A program made the translations under genes and the position numbers. Below the pieces are notes generated by a model that was not told the DNA's origin, made no database searches, and worked only from the letters and a program-made list of their open reading frames with translations. A stretch of 64,000 bases of DNA from Pseudarthrobacter phenanthrenivorans Sphe3 (GTDB taxonomy: Bacteria; Actinomycetota; Actinomycetes; Actinomycetales; Micrococcaceae), in the NCBI RefSeq assembly GCF_000189535.1, contig NC_015145.1:992001-1056000 (forward strand), written 5' to 3'. The first letter of the stretch is position 1. Each line of letters begins with the position of its first letter. Of the stretch, positions 34,218 through 42,165 are shown piece by piece.

Positions 34218-35711
34218 CTAGGCAGCGGGAGTGTCCTGCTTGGCCTGGGTCTTCTCGCTTTCCCGGGCTTCGGCGAGCCAGGCGTCGCGCTTGGCACCCG
34301 GGACCCACCCGGCATCGACCACCCGCCGCTGGAAGATGATCGCGGCTGTGACAAGGGCGGTGGCGATGAGGACGGTCAGGACGGTGCCGATGGCAGGGCC
34401 GCCGCTGAGGCTGACGCCGATGAGGGTTCCGAACCAACCGAAGTCGGCGTCACCGAAGGTGCTGTTGGCGAGCCCGAACTGGCCCAGGACCAGCAGCAGG
34501 ACGGCGGGCAGGATGGTGATGATGATGCCGTTGACGAAGCCTCCGAGCATGGCTCCCCGGCGTCCGCCGGTTGCGTTGCCATACACGCCGGCGCCGCCGC
34601 CGGTGAAGAAGTGAGGGACCATTCCCGGGAGGATGAGGGCCAGTCCGAAGGCGGGGTTCAGCCAGAGGGCAAGGACGCCGAGGGCCACCAGGCCTCCGGT
34701 GAAGGAGCTCAGGAAGCCGATGAGCACGGCGTTTGCACCGAAGGGGAAAACGATGGGGATATCGAGGGCTGCCTTGGCCCCGGGAACCACCTTGGCGGCG
34801 ATGCCCTGGAAGGCCGGGACGAGTTCGCCCAGGACGGTGCGTACGCCATAGAGAATGACGGCAACGCCGACGCCGAACAGCAGCGCCTGTTCAAAACCTG
34901 CCATGATGAAGGCTCCTGCGTCCGGGACGTCGAAGATTGCCAACGCTTCATCGGCTGGAAGGGCGATGAGTCCCCAGATGGTGAAGACCATGTAGATCAG
35001 GACCATGGACAGTGAGGTGGCCACCATGGAGTCCCGGAGGAACTTCAGCCCCTGCGGGAACTGGATTTCTTCGGCTGACTTGCTGCGCTTGCCCGCGGCC
35101 TGCCCGACGGCACCGGCAGCGATGTAGCCCAGAGAACCGAAGTGGCCGATGGCGATGGTGTCGTTGCCGGTGATCTTCTTCGTCCAGGGGTGGAGGAATG
35201 CCGGCATGACCACCATGATCACGCCCAGCAGGACAGCCCCGAGCAGCACGACCAGCCAGTCAAGGCCCTGCCCCAGGCCGACGGACAGGATGACGGTGAG
35301 CATCGTAGCCATGAACACCATGTGGTGTCCGGTCAGGAAGACATACTTCAACGGCGTGAAGCGGGCCAGTAGCAGCATGAACAGGAAGCCGAAGGTCAGG
35401 ACGTAAGCGCTTTGGGCGCCGAACTGTTCCTGGGCCATTGCGGTGATGACCTCGTTGGTGGGAATGACGCCTTGGGCGCCGGTAACTGTGAGGATGAGTT
35501 GACCAAGGGGGTCAAGTGATCCGGTCACCACGGTGGCACCCACGCCGAGGATGAAGAAGCCCAAGGTTGCCTTGAGAGCGCCTCCGATGACCTGGCCGGA
35601 GTTGCGCCGCAATGCGATTAGGCCTGCTGCGGTAATGATGCCGATCAGGTACGCGGGCACGTTTAGAATCTGCTGCCCTATGAAATTCAGTACTACTACG
35701 AGCCAGTCCAT
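34218..35711 (-). CDS. ulaA: PTS ascorbate-type permease, subunit IIC
   Basis: A 497-residue membrane protein with about eleven helices of the UlaA/SgaT family. Family segments include LTGHHMVFMATMLTVIL (about 125-141), GYIAAGAVGQAAG and PHFFTGGGAGVYGNATGGRRGAMLGGF (about 376-402). UlaA transports L-ascorbate or a related sugar acid while phosphorylating it with the IIB and IIA subunits. A C-terminal soluble tail (about 470-497) extends past the last helix. The exact sugar is inferred from the family only. Confidence 0.88.
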   Translation of the reverse strand: MDWLVVVLNFIGQQILNVPAYLIGIITAAGLIALRRNSGQVIGGALKATLGFFILGVGATVVTGSLDPLGQLILTVTGAQGVIPTNEVITAMAQEQFGAQSAYVLTFGFLFMLLLARFTPLKYVFLTGHHMVFMATMLTVILSVGLGQGLDWLVVLLGAVLLGVIMVVMPAFLHPWTKKITGNDTIAIGHFGSLGYIAAGAVGQAAGKRSKSAEEIQFPQGLKFLRDSMVATSLSMVLIYMVFTIWGLIALPADEALAIFDVPDAGAFIMAGFEQALLFGVGVAVILYGVRTVLGELVPAFQGIAAKVVPGAKAALDIPIVFPFGANAVLIGFLSSFTGGLVALGVLALWLNPAFGLALILPGMVPHFFTGGGAGVYGNATGGRRGAMLGGFVNGIIITILPAVLLLVLGQFGLANSTFGDADFGWFGTLIGVSLSGGPAIGTVLTVLIATALVTAAIIFQRRVVDAGWVPGAKRDAWLAEARESEKTQAKQDTPAA

Positions 35712-35746
35712 GCCGTAGGCACTCCCTTAATGCTGAAAATGATGGT

Positions 35747-35770
35747 TGGTCTATTGGTCTATTGGTTTAG
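35747..35770. repeat. Tandem 8-bp repeat in the PTS operon
   Basis: TGGTCTAT at 35747-35754 and again at 35755-35762, followed by the related TGGTTTAG. On the minus (coding) strand this reads ATAGACCA. The same TAGACCAA word is part of the palindrome at 36652-36668 upstream of the operon, so it may be a second binding region of the operon regulator. Confidence 0.5.
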
Positions 35771-35801
35771 TGATGGTGCAGGTGAAGGAACCAGCCGGCG
35801 G

Positions 35802-36074
35802 CTATCGAACAGCGGCGGACAGTTTCTTGTGGATTTCATCGAGATCGAAGAAGTTCTCGATGACAATGACCTCTGCGGGGACATCGCCAATTTCCGGTGC
35901 AAGCTCCTCGGACGTGAGGACTATTTCTGCCGTCTGCGCCGCACCGCGGGCCACCCCAATGTCAGCGGCCTCAATATCGGCGTCGATGCCAAGATCCTGA
36001 AGGACCTTTTCGGCGTTCATTTTCAGGAGCACTGATGTCCCAATGCCCATTCCACATACAGCGACGATCTTCAT
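35802..36074 (-). CDS. PTS subunit IIB (ascorbate/galactitol type)
   Basis: A 90-residue IIB domain. The phospho-acceptor is Cys 7 in AVCGMGIGTSVLLK, the typical P-loop of the lactose/ascorbate IIB fold. It transfers phosphate from IIA to the incoming sugar at the IIC subunit. It lies between the IIA and IIC genes with short gaps. The ATG at 36074 has AAAGGCAACGA before it. Confidence 0.9.
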   Translation of the reverse strand: MKIVAVCGMGIGTSVLLKMNAEKVLQDLGIDADIEAADIGVARGAAQTAEIVLTSEELAPEIGDVPAEVIVIENFFDLDEIHKKLSAAVR

Positions 36075-36114
36075 GGTTCGTTGCCTTTCAATTCGGAGGT
36101 GATGTTTGGCGTTA

Positions 36115-36576
36115 CTACTTACTCGGCGAGGCTGTGCACTGCAGGAGGGAGCGGACTTCTTCCGCGCTCTCCGCGGCGTCAAGGCCCCTGCGGGTGGCCG
36201 GATCGGAAAGGATCCCGGCCACTGCCCTCAGGACTTCGATGTGGGCAGTGTGGTCAAGTGCTGCGAGGCCTATGACCAGGGAAACGGGGTCGTTGGATTT
36301 GTGCCCGAACTCGACAGGGGAGGCCAGGCCGACCCAGCTGAGCCCTCCCTTTTTGACGGATTCGGAGGGACGGGCGTGGGCGAGTGCGACGCCCGGGGCG
36401 ATGACGATGTAGGGGCCGTGCTCCTCGACAGCCGCAATCATCTGTTCGGTGTAATCCTCGGTGGTGACTCCGCCTGCCACGAGTCCTTCACCGGCGCGGC
36501 GGATAGCTTCCCTCCAGTCGGAGGCGGCCACGTTGGTGGTAATGGATGAGAGTTCTTCAGCGAGGTTGATAGCCAC
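36115..36576 (-). CDS. PTS subunit IIA (fructose/mannitol-fold)
   Basis: A 153-residue EIIA-2 domain. The active His is residue 67 in PGVALAHARPS; the LVIGLAALDHTAHIEVLRAVAGIL segment (about 107-130) is typical. It takes phosphate from HPr and passes it to Cys 7 of IIB. GTG at 36576 is chosen because GAAGGAT lies seven bases before it; an upstream GTG at 36603 would overlap the regulatory site. It is the first gene of the operon IIA, IIB, IIC, HPr. Confidence 0.9.
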   Translation of the reverse strand: MAINLAEELSSITTNVAASDWREAIRRAGEGLVAGGVTTEDYTEQMIAAVEEHGPYIVIAPGVALAHARPSESVKKGGLSWVGLASPVEFGHKSNDPVSLVIGLAALDHTAHIEVLRAVAGILSDPATRRGLDAAESAEEVRSLLQCTASPSK

Positions 36577-36613
36577 GTGGGGATCCTTCAGTTGACGGAT
36601 CACATCACGACGA

Positions 36614-36629
36614 TGTGAGTTAGATCACC
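36614..36629. promoter_or_regulatory. CRP/GlxR-like site
   Basis: TGTGA-GTTAGA-TCACC, one base from TGTGA-N6-TCACA, 38-53 bases before the IIA start. It predicts cAMP-dependent control of the PTS operon, as GlxR does in related actinobacteria. Confidence 0.55.
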
Positions 36630-36651
36630 GTAACAAGGATCGGTGGCTTAA

Positions 36652-36668
36652 GTCTACAAGTAGACCAA
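36652..36668. promoter_or_regulatory. Perfect palindrome, candidate ROK operator
   Basis: GTCTAC-AA-GTAGAC (36652-36665) followed by CAA, which completes TAGACCAA. It lies between the ROK gene end and the IIA start. The TAGACCA word recurs twice in 35747-35770. Confidence 0.55.
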
Positions 36669-36712
36669 AGTGTTACCCGTTTGGGTTTTGCTCAGACGTT
36701 CGCCAGGGCCGC

Positions 36713-37891
36713 TCAGACGTTGGCCAGGGCGAGTGAGTTCGCTCCGCTGTGGGTCAACCGGCTGATCCTGTCGGGGGCGAAGAGTGCGTCCTGGGCAAGC
36801 AGGGACGCTCCGGTCAGGCCAGCCACGGCTCCGAGGCCGGACCGCTCGACGACGAGGTCCCGGGTTGCGAAGTCGCGCGCCCCGGCGTAAATCGCCTCGC
36901 GGATGGGCCGGATGAAGGGTTCGCCTGCCGCGGCAAGGCTTCCGCCGATGATTACCGCCTCGGGGTTGATCAGTCCGACGATGTCGGCCAGCGTCTGGCC
37001 AAGGGTGGTCCCCGTTTCTTCAAGGAGGGTCAGTGTTCGGTGGTCCCCGTTGTTGGCAAGCTCAACAATGTCCGCTCCCGTCCTGACTTTGTAGCCGCGG
37101 GCCACAAGTTCGGCGCGCACCACGGCTCCGCTGGCTATGGTTTCGAGCCGTTGGAGGCGGCCGCCGCCGATGCGGGGGCGGCTCAGGTCTCCCGCGCCTC
37201 CGCGTGCTCCGCGGTACACAGCGCCGTCAAGGACGAATCCCAGCCCGATCCCGATGCCCGCTTTCACGCCCACAATGTCCCGGTATCCCACACCGCCGCG
37301 CCTTGCTTCGGCCATCGTCATGACATTCACGTCCCGGTCTACGGCAAGGACGGCATGGCCGTACCTGCTGGCGAAGTAGTCGCGGACAGTGACGCCGTCC
37401 CACTGCCCATCGACCTGCGGCGATGCCAGGCGGCCGGTTGCAACGTCGACGGGACCGGGGACTCCGACGCCAATCCCCAGGACGTCAGCCCTGGTCTTTC
37501 CGAGGCGTTGCAGCATATGGTCAAAGACCTGGCCGGCCCACTCAAAAATTTCAGCCGGGCCTTGGCTTGGCCCGATGTCCGCCTCATCCACAGCGAGGAT
37601 GGTGGACACCAGGTCCGTGATGGCCACCTGGCTGTGTGAACCGCCGATGTCCATGGCCAGCAGCACGCCCGAATCCGGCTTTACGGCAAACTTTTCAGGC
37701 GGGCGTCCCCCGCGTGAATCGAGTTGGCCGACGCTCATGATGATGGAGGCATTCAGTAGCTCTTCGAGCCGCCGCGCGAGGGTGATGCGTGACCATCCCA
37801 GCCGCTCCAGGAGGTCGGTCCTGGTGGTGGCCTCCCCGGACCTGATGAGATCCAGGACAACGCCTGATCCTGTCGATAGTGATTGCGCCAT
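36713..37891 (-). CDS. ROK-family transcriptional regulator
   Basis: A 392-residue ROK repressor. The N-terminal winged helix (about 10-70, GEATTRTDLLERLGWSRITLARRLEELL) is followed by a sugar-kinase-fold ROK domain with LLAMDIGGSHSQVA (about 94-107) and GVKAGIGIGLGFVLDGAVYRGARGGAGD (about 210-237). A typical C-x-C-G-x-x-G-C zinc cluster is not obvious at the usual place; the region reads GGGRLQRLETIASG. It is upstream of and parallel to the PTS operon and probably controls it. Confidence 0.88.
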   Translation of the reverse strand: MAQSLSTGSGVVLDLIRSGEATTRTDLLERLGWSRITLARRLEELLNASIIMSVGQLDSRGGRPPEKFAVKPDSGVLLAMDIGGSHSQVAITDLVSTILAVDEADIGPSQGPAEIFEWAGQVFDHMLQRLGKTRADVLGIGVGVPGPVDVATGRLASPQVDGQWDGVTVRDYFASRYGHAVLAVDRDVNVMTMAEARRGGVGYRDIVGVKAGIGIGLGFVLDGAVYRGARGGAGDLSRPRIGGGRLQRLETIASGAVVRAELVARGYKVRTGADIVELANNGDHRTLTLLEETGTTLGQTLADIVGLINPEAVIIGGSLAAAGEPFIRPIREAIYAGARDFATRDLVVERSGLGAVAGLTGASLLAQDALFAPDRISRLTHSGANSLALANV

Positions 37892-38050
37892 TTCAACCTC
37901 TCGTGATTCGGTCGCCGTCCAGGGATCCTACCGGCGATCCTTACGTGGCCGAATTATGCATACTGATATTCGAAAGCCTACCCGGTCTTTACCCCGGCTA
38001 CTTGAGCTCAAACAGTGGCGGCAGGGCCAACCTTCCAGCTCCGGTTCTGA

Positions 38051-38087
38051 GTTCCTGCTGGGGACCTTCGGCGCCACGTTCATCGCC
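38051..38087 (+). other. 37-bp fragment of an MHS transporter gene
   Basis: Bases 38051-38087 are identical to 39993-40029 inside the MHS transporter gene and encode the same FLLGTFGATFIA in frame. No more of the gene is present. It lies in the 440-base gap 37892-38332, which otherwise holds only the duplicated leader. Confidence 0.8.
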
Positions 38088-38137
38088 GGACCGCTGACGG
38101 AGCACGGCCCCGGAACCGGCGGCCTTTCCCGGTCCTA

Positions 38138-38265
38138 TTGACTGCCTGCAAGCGGAGGAATATTTTCTGCGTTAACGGGGTCAAGGACCCCGTTTCCACG
38201 AAAATGAGGGGCCGGATCCGGGCCGCTCCTGCACCGTGATGGAACCAGGTGAGGAGGATTCTGTG
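38138..38265 (+). repeat. Duplicated promoter-leader element, copy B
   Basis: -35 TTGACT (38138-38143), 17-base spacer, -10 TATTTT (38161-38166), hairpin AACGGGGTC-AAG-GACCCCGTT (about 38173-38193), AATGAGG and GAGGAGGATTCTGTG ending at 38265. It matches copy A (26948-27074) in order and spacing. Its GTG at 38263 opens a 29-codon frame that runs into the start of the GYD gene. Confidence 0.7.
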
Positions 38266-38332
38266 TGGACGCATCCCGATTCCGTGAAGCCTATTGATCC
38301 GGCTGTTTTGGAAATCCAGGAAGGGAAAGACC

Positions 38333-38653
38333 ATGCCGAAGTATCTGTTTGAAGCAACCTACGTGGGCCAGGGAATCAAGGGGCTCATGGAGGAGGGCGG
38401 CACCAGGCGCCGTGACGCCCTGACGGAGGCCCTCAAGTCCGTCGGAGGAACGCTGGAGAGTTTCTACTACGCATTTGGCTACTACGACGTCCTTGGCGTT
38501 TTTGAGGCGCCGGATGATGCAAGTGCGGCAGCACTGTCGCTGTTGATCAATTCGACGGGGAGCGTCAACGTCCGGCTGAAGCCGCTCCTGACGGTCGAGG
38601 CCCTCGACGAGGCCGCCAGGAAGACGCCGTCCTACCGCGCCCCGGGACAGTAG
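38333..38653 (+). CDS. GYD-domain protein
   Basis: A 106-residue single GYD domain, with YLFEATYVGQGIKGLMEEGG at 4-23, SFYYAFGYYDVLGVFEAPDD at about 44-63 and a C-terminal strand-helix. The family folds like dimeric ferredoxin-like small proteins; its function is not established. GGAAGGGAAAGACC precedes the ATG at 38333. A 29-codon frame from the upstream leader overlaps its start, so translational coupling or leader-peptide control is possible. Confidence 0.85.
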   Translation: MPKYLFEATYVGQGIKGLMEEGGTRRRDALTEALKSVGGTLESFYYAFGYYDVLGVFEAPDDASAAALSLLINSTGSVNVRLKPLLTVEALDEAARKTPSYRAPGQ

Positions 38654-38676
38654 GGGAGCTGGGCACCAAGGCCAGT

Positions 38677-38706
38677 GGCCGCCGTCGTAAATCCACGATG
38701 GCGGCC
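38677..38706. terminator. GCCGCCGTCG-type hairpin
   Basis: GGCCGCCGTCGT (38677-38688) and ACGATGGCGGCC (38695-38706), 6-base loop, one G-T wobble. Between the GYD and DJ-1 genes. Confidence 0.55.
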
Positions 38707-38750
38707 CGCTGGCCTGGGCGTAGGGTGGAGGCGGACGAAAGGAGCATCTC

Positions 38751-39521
38751 ATGAAGAAAATCCTCATGGTACTGACCAGCGTTTCCGAGATCGGCGATAC
38801 GGGAGAGAAGACCGGCTACAACGTGGCCGAGGCTGCGCATCCCTGGAAGGTGTTCAAGGATTCAGGGCATTTCGTCGACTTTGCCTCGATCCAGGGTGGC
38901 CAGCCTCCGCGCGACGAGGTGGACACGAAAGATCCCATCCAGGTCGCCTTCACGGAGGATGAGACCACGCGCGCCGGCCTCTACAACACGGCCCGCGTCG
39001 ACGTCGTGGATCCGGAGCAGTACGACGCCGTCTACCTCGTGGGCGGCCACGGCACCATGTGGGACTTCCCGGACAGCGAAGGCCTGCAGAACCTGGTGGC
39101 CAGCGTCTACAACAACGGCGGCCTGGTGGGCGCTGTCTGCCATGGACCCGCCGGCCTGCTGAATGTGGAACTGGAGAACGGGCTTCGCCTCGTGGAGGGC
39201 CGCAAGGTGGCCGCCTTCACCAATGACGAGGAGGTGGCCGCAGGCAAGGACAAGGTCATCCCTTTCTTCCTGGCCGACCGGCTTGAGGAACAGGGCGCCA
39301 CCCACGTCTCCGCCGATGTCTTTGAGGAGAAGGTTGTTGTTGACGACCGGCTGGTGACCGGCCAGAACCCGGCGTCAGCCGCCGGCGTGGCCAAGGAGAT
39401 GGAGAAGCTCTTCGCGGCGGTCATCCACCAGGAGAAGGCCGAGGAACAGCACGACGCCGAGGCTCTGCGCGCCGAGAAGGACGCCATCAAGGCTGCTGCC
39501 GCCGCGGAAGGGGAGCAGTAA
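38751..39521 (+). CDS. DJ-1/PfpI-family (Hsp31-like) protein
   Basis: A 256-residue class I glutamine-amidotransferase-like protein of the DJ-1/PfpI superfamily. The nucleophile elbow is GAVCHGPAGL with Cys 130 and His 131; the conserved Glu is probably in the N-terminal half near SVSEIG or EKTGYNVAE. Hsp31-like members are glyoxalase-III or deglycase chaperones that repair methylglyoxal damage. The C-terminal ~35 residues form a charged Ala/Glu-rich extension. GAAAGGAGC precedes the ATG. Confidence 0.87.
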   Translation: MKKILMVLTSVSEIGDTGEKTGYNVAEAAHPWKVFKDSGHFVDFASIQGGQPPRDEVDTKDPIQVAFTEDETTRAGLYNTARVDVVDPEQYDAVYLVGGHGTMWDFPDSEGLQNLVASVYNNGGLVGAVCHGPAGLLNVELENGLRLVEGRKVAAFTNDEEVAAGKDKVIPFFLADRLEEQGATHVSADVFEEKVVVDDRLVTGQNPASAAGVAKEMEKLFAAVIHQEKAEEQHDAEALRAEKDAIKAAAAAEGEQ

Positions 39522-39792
39522 TCCCCACAGGCACCCAAAACCGGCGCTCGCCTTGATGAAGAGCACAGGCTCCTTCTGTTCAACCAGTCCCCGTGCCGGG
39601 GCTTTCACGCGTCACCGTGACCTGCCGCCGTCGTACATCTTCCAAAACCGCAACCGTTGTTGCCCTGGTCCGGCAGTGGCAAGATGGGCGGAGACGCTGG
39701 GCTGCCGCCGCCCAAGGGGGTAAGAAGGACGACGACGTGTGCCCGGCCTGATGAGCAGGCGGCGGTGAGCGGGCCATGACATTGAGCGGGCT

Positions 39793-41307
39793 ATGACACA
39801 GCGCAGCGGGCAGAAGCGGCGGCTGCAGGTATCAGACGTCAATGTCGTGAACCGCCGCACGCTGCGGAAGGCGCTCGGCGGAACCATCGTGGGCAACACG
39901 ATGGAGTGGTACGACGTCGGCGTGTTCGGCTACCTCATCACCACCATGGGGCCGGTGTTCCTGCCCGAGGCTGACCGGGCCGTGCAGAACCTGTTCCTGC
40001 TGGGGACCTTCGGCGCCACGTTCATCGCCCGGCCGCTGGGCGGGATCTTCTTCGGCTGGCTGGGCGACAGGATCGGCCGCCAGAAGGTGCTGGCCATGAC
40101 GCTGATGCTGATGGCTGTGGCGACGTTCGCCGTCGGCCTGCTTCCGGGCTACTCGGTGCTGGGCATCTGGGCGGCGGTGCTGCTGGTGTTCCTCAAGCTG
40201 GCGCAGGGCTTCTCAACCGGCGGCGAATACTCGGGCGCCACCACGTTCGTCTGCGAGCATTCGCCGGACCGCCGCCGGGGCTTCTACGTCAGCTTCCTGG
40301 ACATGGGCAGCTACCTCGGCTTCGCCGCGGGCGGGCTGGTGGTGTCCATCCTGCAGCTGACGCTGGGCCAGGAGCAGATGGAGGCGTGGGGCTGGCGCAT
40401 CCCGTTCCTGGTGGCTGGGCCGCTGGGCGCAGTGGCCGTGTACTTCCGGATGAAGATCGAGGAGTCGGCCGCGTTCAAGGCCACCATGGAAGCGGAAGCC
40501 GTGGCAGCCACGCATCCGGAGACGGGGGAGGAGCTCCGCCCCGTCGGCCCGATTGGCATCCTGAAGGCGCACTGGCGGCCGATCCTGCTGGCCATGATCC
40601 TGGCGGCAGCTGCCAACACCGTGGCCTATGCCCTCACGTCCTACATGCCCACCTACCTCACCACCAACAAGGGGTACAGCGAGGTGGAAGGGACGCTGCT
40701 GACCATCCCGGTGCTGGTGGCGATGGCGCTGTGCATCCCGTTCACGGGGCTGCTTTCGGACCGGATAGGCCGCCGCCGCGTGCTGTGGATCGGGGCCCTC
40801 AGCACTGTGGTCTTCGCGATTCCCGCCTTCCTGGCGATAGCGGCGGGCAGCCTCCCCATGACTTTGCTGGGCCTGGCCCTGATCGCCTTCCCCGTGGCGT
40901 TCTCCGTGCCGAACCTCGCCTCGGCACTGCCCGCGCTGTTCCCCACCGAGCACCGCTATTCGGCCATGGGCATCGCCTACAACCTTGCGGTGGCCATCTT
41001 CGGTGGAACCGCCCCGTTCATCATCGCCGCCCTGATCGGGCTCACCGGCGACGACATGGCGATTGCGTACTACCTCGTGGCCGTGGCCGTGGTTGCCGCG
41101 GTAGCTATTTACTTCCTGCCGGAGTCGGCCGGGCGGCACCTCCCCGGGTCCATGCCGAATGTGGAGTCCGAGGAAGCGGCCCGGAAGCTGGTGGAGACGC
41201 AGGACCACAACCCGCTGCTGGACGTGGACACGCTGCCGTTCGAGGAGAGCTTCGAGATCGCTCGGGCGTCTCACAAGGGCGGGCCGGGCAAGCCGACGGT
41301 GATGTAG
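39793..41307 (+). CDS. MHS-family MFS transporter (ProP-like)
   Basis: A 504-residue metabolite:H+ symporter. The MHS marks are GNTMEWYDVGVFGYL (about 35-49), FLLGTFGATFIARPLGGIFFGWLGDRIGRQ (about 68-97) and STGGEYSGATTFVCEHSPDRRRGF (about 138-161). Relatives import proline/betaine, citrate, shikimate or ketoglutarate; the substrate is not determinable. Two overlapping GCGGGC-ATGAC words precede it, and ATG at 39793 is the in-frame one. A 37-bp piece of this gene is copied at 38051. Confidence 0.9.
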   Translation: MTQRSGQKRRLQVSDVNVVNRRTLRKALGGTIVGNTMEWYDVGVFGYLITTMGPVFLPEADRAVQNLFLLGTFGATFIARPLGGIFFGWLGDRIGRQKVLAMTLMLMAVATFAVGLLPGYSVLGIWAAVLLVFLKLAQGFSTGGEYSGATTFVCEHSPDRRRGFYVSFLDMGSYLGFAAGGLVVSILQLTLGQEQMEAWGWRIPFLVAGPLGAVAVYFRMKIEESAAFKATMEAEAVAATHPETGEELRPVGPIGILKAHWRPILLAMILAAAANTVAYALTSYMPTYLTTNKGYSEVEGTLLTIPVLVAMALCIPFTGLLSDRIGRRRVLWIGALSTVVFAIPAFLAIAAGSLPMTLLGLALIAFPVAFSVPNLASALPALFPTEHRYSAMGIAYNLAVAIFGGTAPFIIAALIGLTGDDMAIAYYLVAVAVVAAVAIYFLPESAGRHLPGSMPNVESEEAARKLVETQDHNPLLDVDTLPFEESFEIARASHKGGPGKPTVM

Positions 41308-41389
41308 GAAAGGGCGTTCGACGGCGGCCCTTGGCTGTGCGGATTTGGCGCCATACAGTGGCTGCCTACGACACTTCAGGAGAGATGAC

Positions 41390-42052
41390 ATGTCCCTTGT
41401 CCGCGTGCATAACTTCTCGGTCTCCCTCGACGGCTTCGGCACGGGCGAGGGCCAGCAGCTGGACGCTCCGTTCGGCCACGCAGGCACGCGGCTGATGGAG
41501 TGGGCCTTCGAAACACGGACGTTCCGCGCTATGGGCCTGCACGGGGAGACGGAAGGATCCTTAGGCGTCGACGAGGCGTTCGCCAGCCAGTGGGGAACCG
41601 GGGTGGGCGTCGAAATCATGGGACGCAACAAGTTCGGCCCCCAACGCGGACCGTGGGAGAACGAGGACTGGAAGGGGTGGTGGGGCGACAACCCGGTGTT
41701 CCATACGCCGGTAGTCGTCCTGACGCACCATCCCCGGCCTGTCCTCGAAATGGAAGGCGGAACAACCTTCCATTTCGTTGACGCGGACCCCGTCTCCGCG
41801 CTGGAACAGGCCCGCGCTCTGGCTCCCGGCCAGGACGTCAGGATCGGCGGCGGCGCCAGCACGGTGCGCCAGTTCCTCGAGGCAGACCTGATCGACTACA
41901 TGCACATCGTCCTCGTGCCGATTGTCCTGGGCCGGGGCGAACGGCTGTGGGACGGCCTCGAAGGACTCGAGGAACGCTTCGACATTGAGGCGACCTCTTC
42001 GCCGCAAGGTGTGGTCCATCTGGTCTTCACCCGCAGGGCGGAAAGAAACTAG
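41390..42052 (+). CDS. Dihydrofolate reductase-family (RibD C-terminal) protein
   Basis: A 220-residue protein with the RibD_C/DHFR-like fold: SVSLDGFGTGEGQ (about 10-22) and the NADPH-site segment QDVRIGGGASTVRQFLEADLIDYMHIVLVPIVLG (about 148-181). Stand-alone members are uncharacterised NADPH reductases; it is not the main DHFR or RibD. CAGGAGAG precedes the ATG at 41390. Its stop overlaps the end of a 38-codon minus-strand frame. Confidence 0.85.
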   Translation: MSLVRVHNFSVSLDGFGTGEGQQLDAPFGHAGTRLMEWAFETRTFRAMGLHGETEGSLGVDEAFASQWGTGVGVEIMGRNKFGPQRGPWENEDWKGWWGDNPVFHTPVVVLTHHPRPVLEMEGGTTFHFVDADPVSALEQARALAPGQDVRIGGGASTVRQFLEADLIDYMHIVLVPIVLGRGERLWDGLEGLEERFDIEATSSPQGVVHLVFTRRAERN

Positions 42053-42165
42053 CCCTTCACCTCATAAGCCTTTGGCAGCTGCACGCCGCGTTCTTCCAGG
42101 ACGGCGCGCACCGAGGGCCGGCAGATGAATGTGTCAGTCGCGGCTGTGGGCCTGAACTGCTGCAT
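42049..42165 (-). CDS. Possible 38-residue small protein or C-terminal remnant
   Basis: An ATG-initiated frame overlapping the 3' end of the TetR gene (shared bases about 42134-42165) and ending in the RibD-family gene stop region. It reads like real coding sequence (RPSVRAVLEERGVQLPKAYE at 15-34) and could be either a small protein or a cut-off C-terminus. No ribosome site stands out and I do not recognise it. Confidence 0.3.
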   Translation of the reverse strand: MQQFRPTAATDTFICRPSVRAVLEERGVQLPKAYEVKG

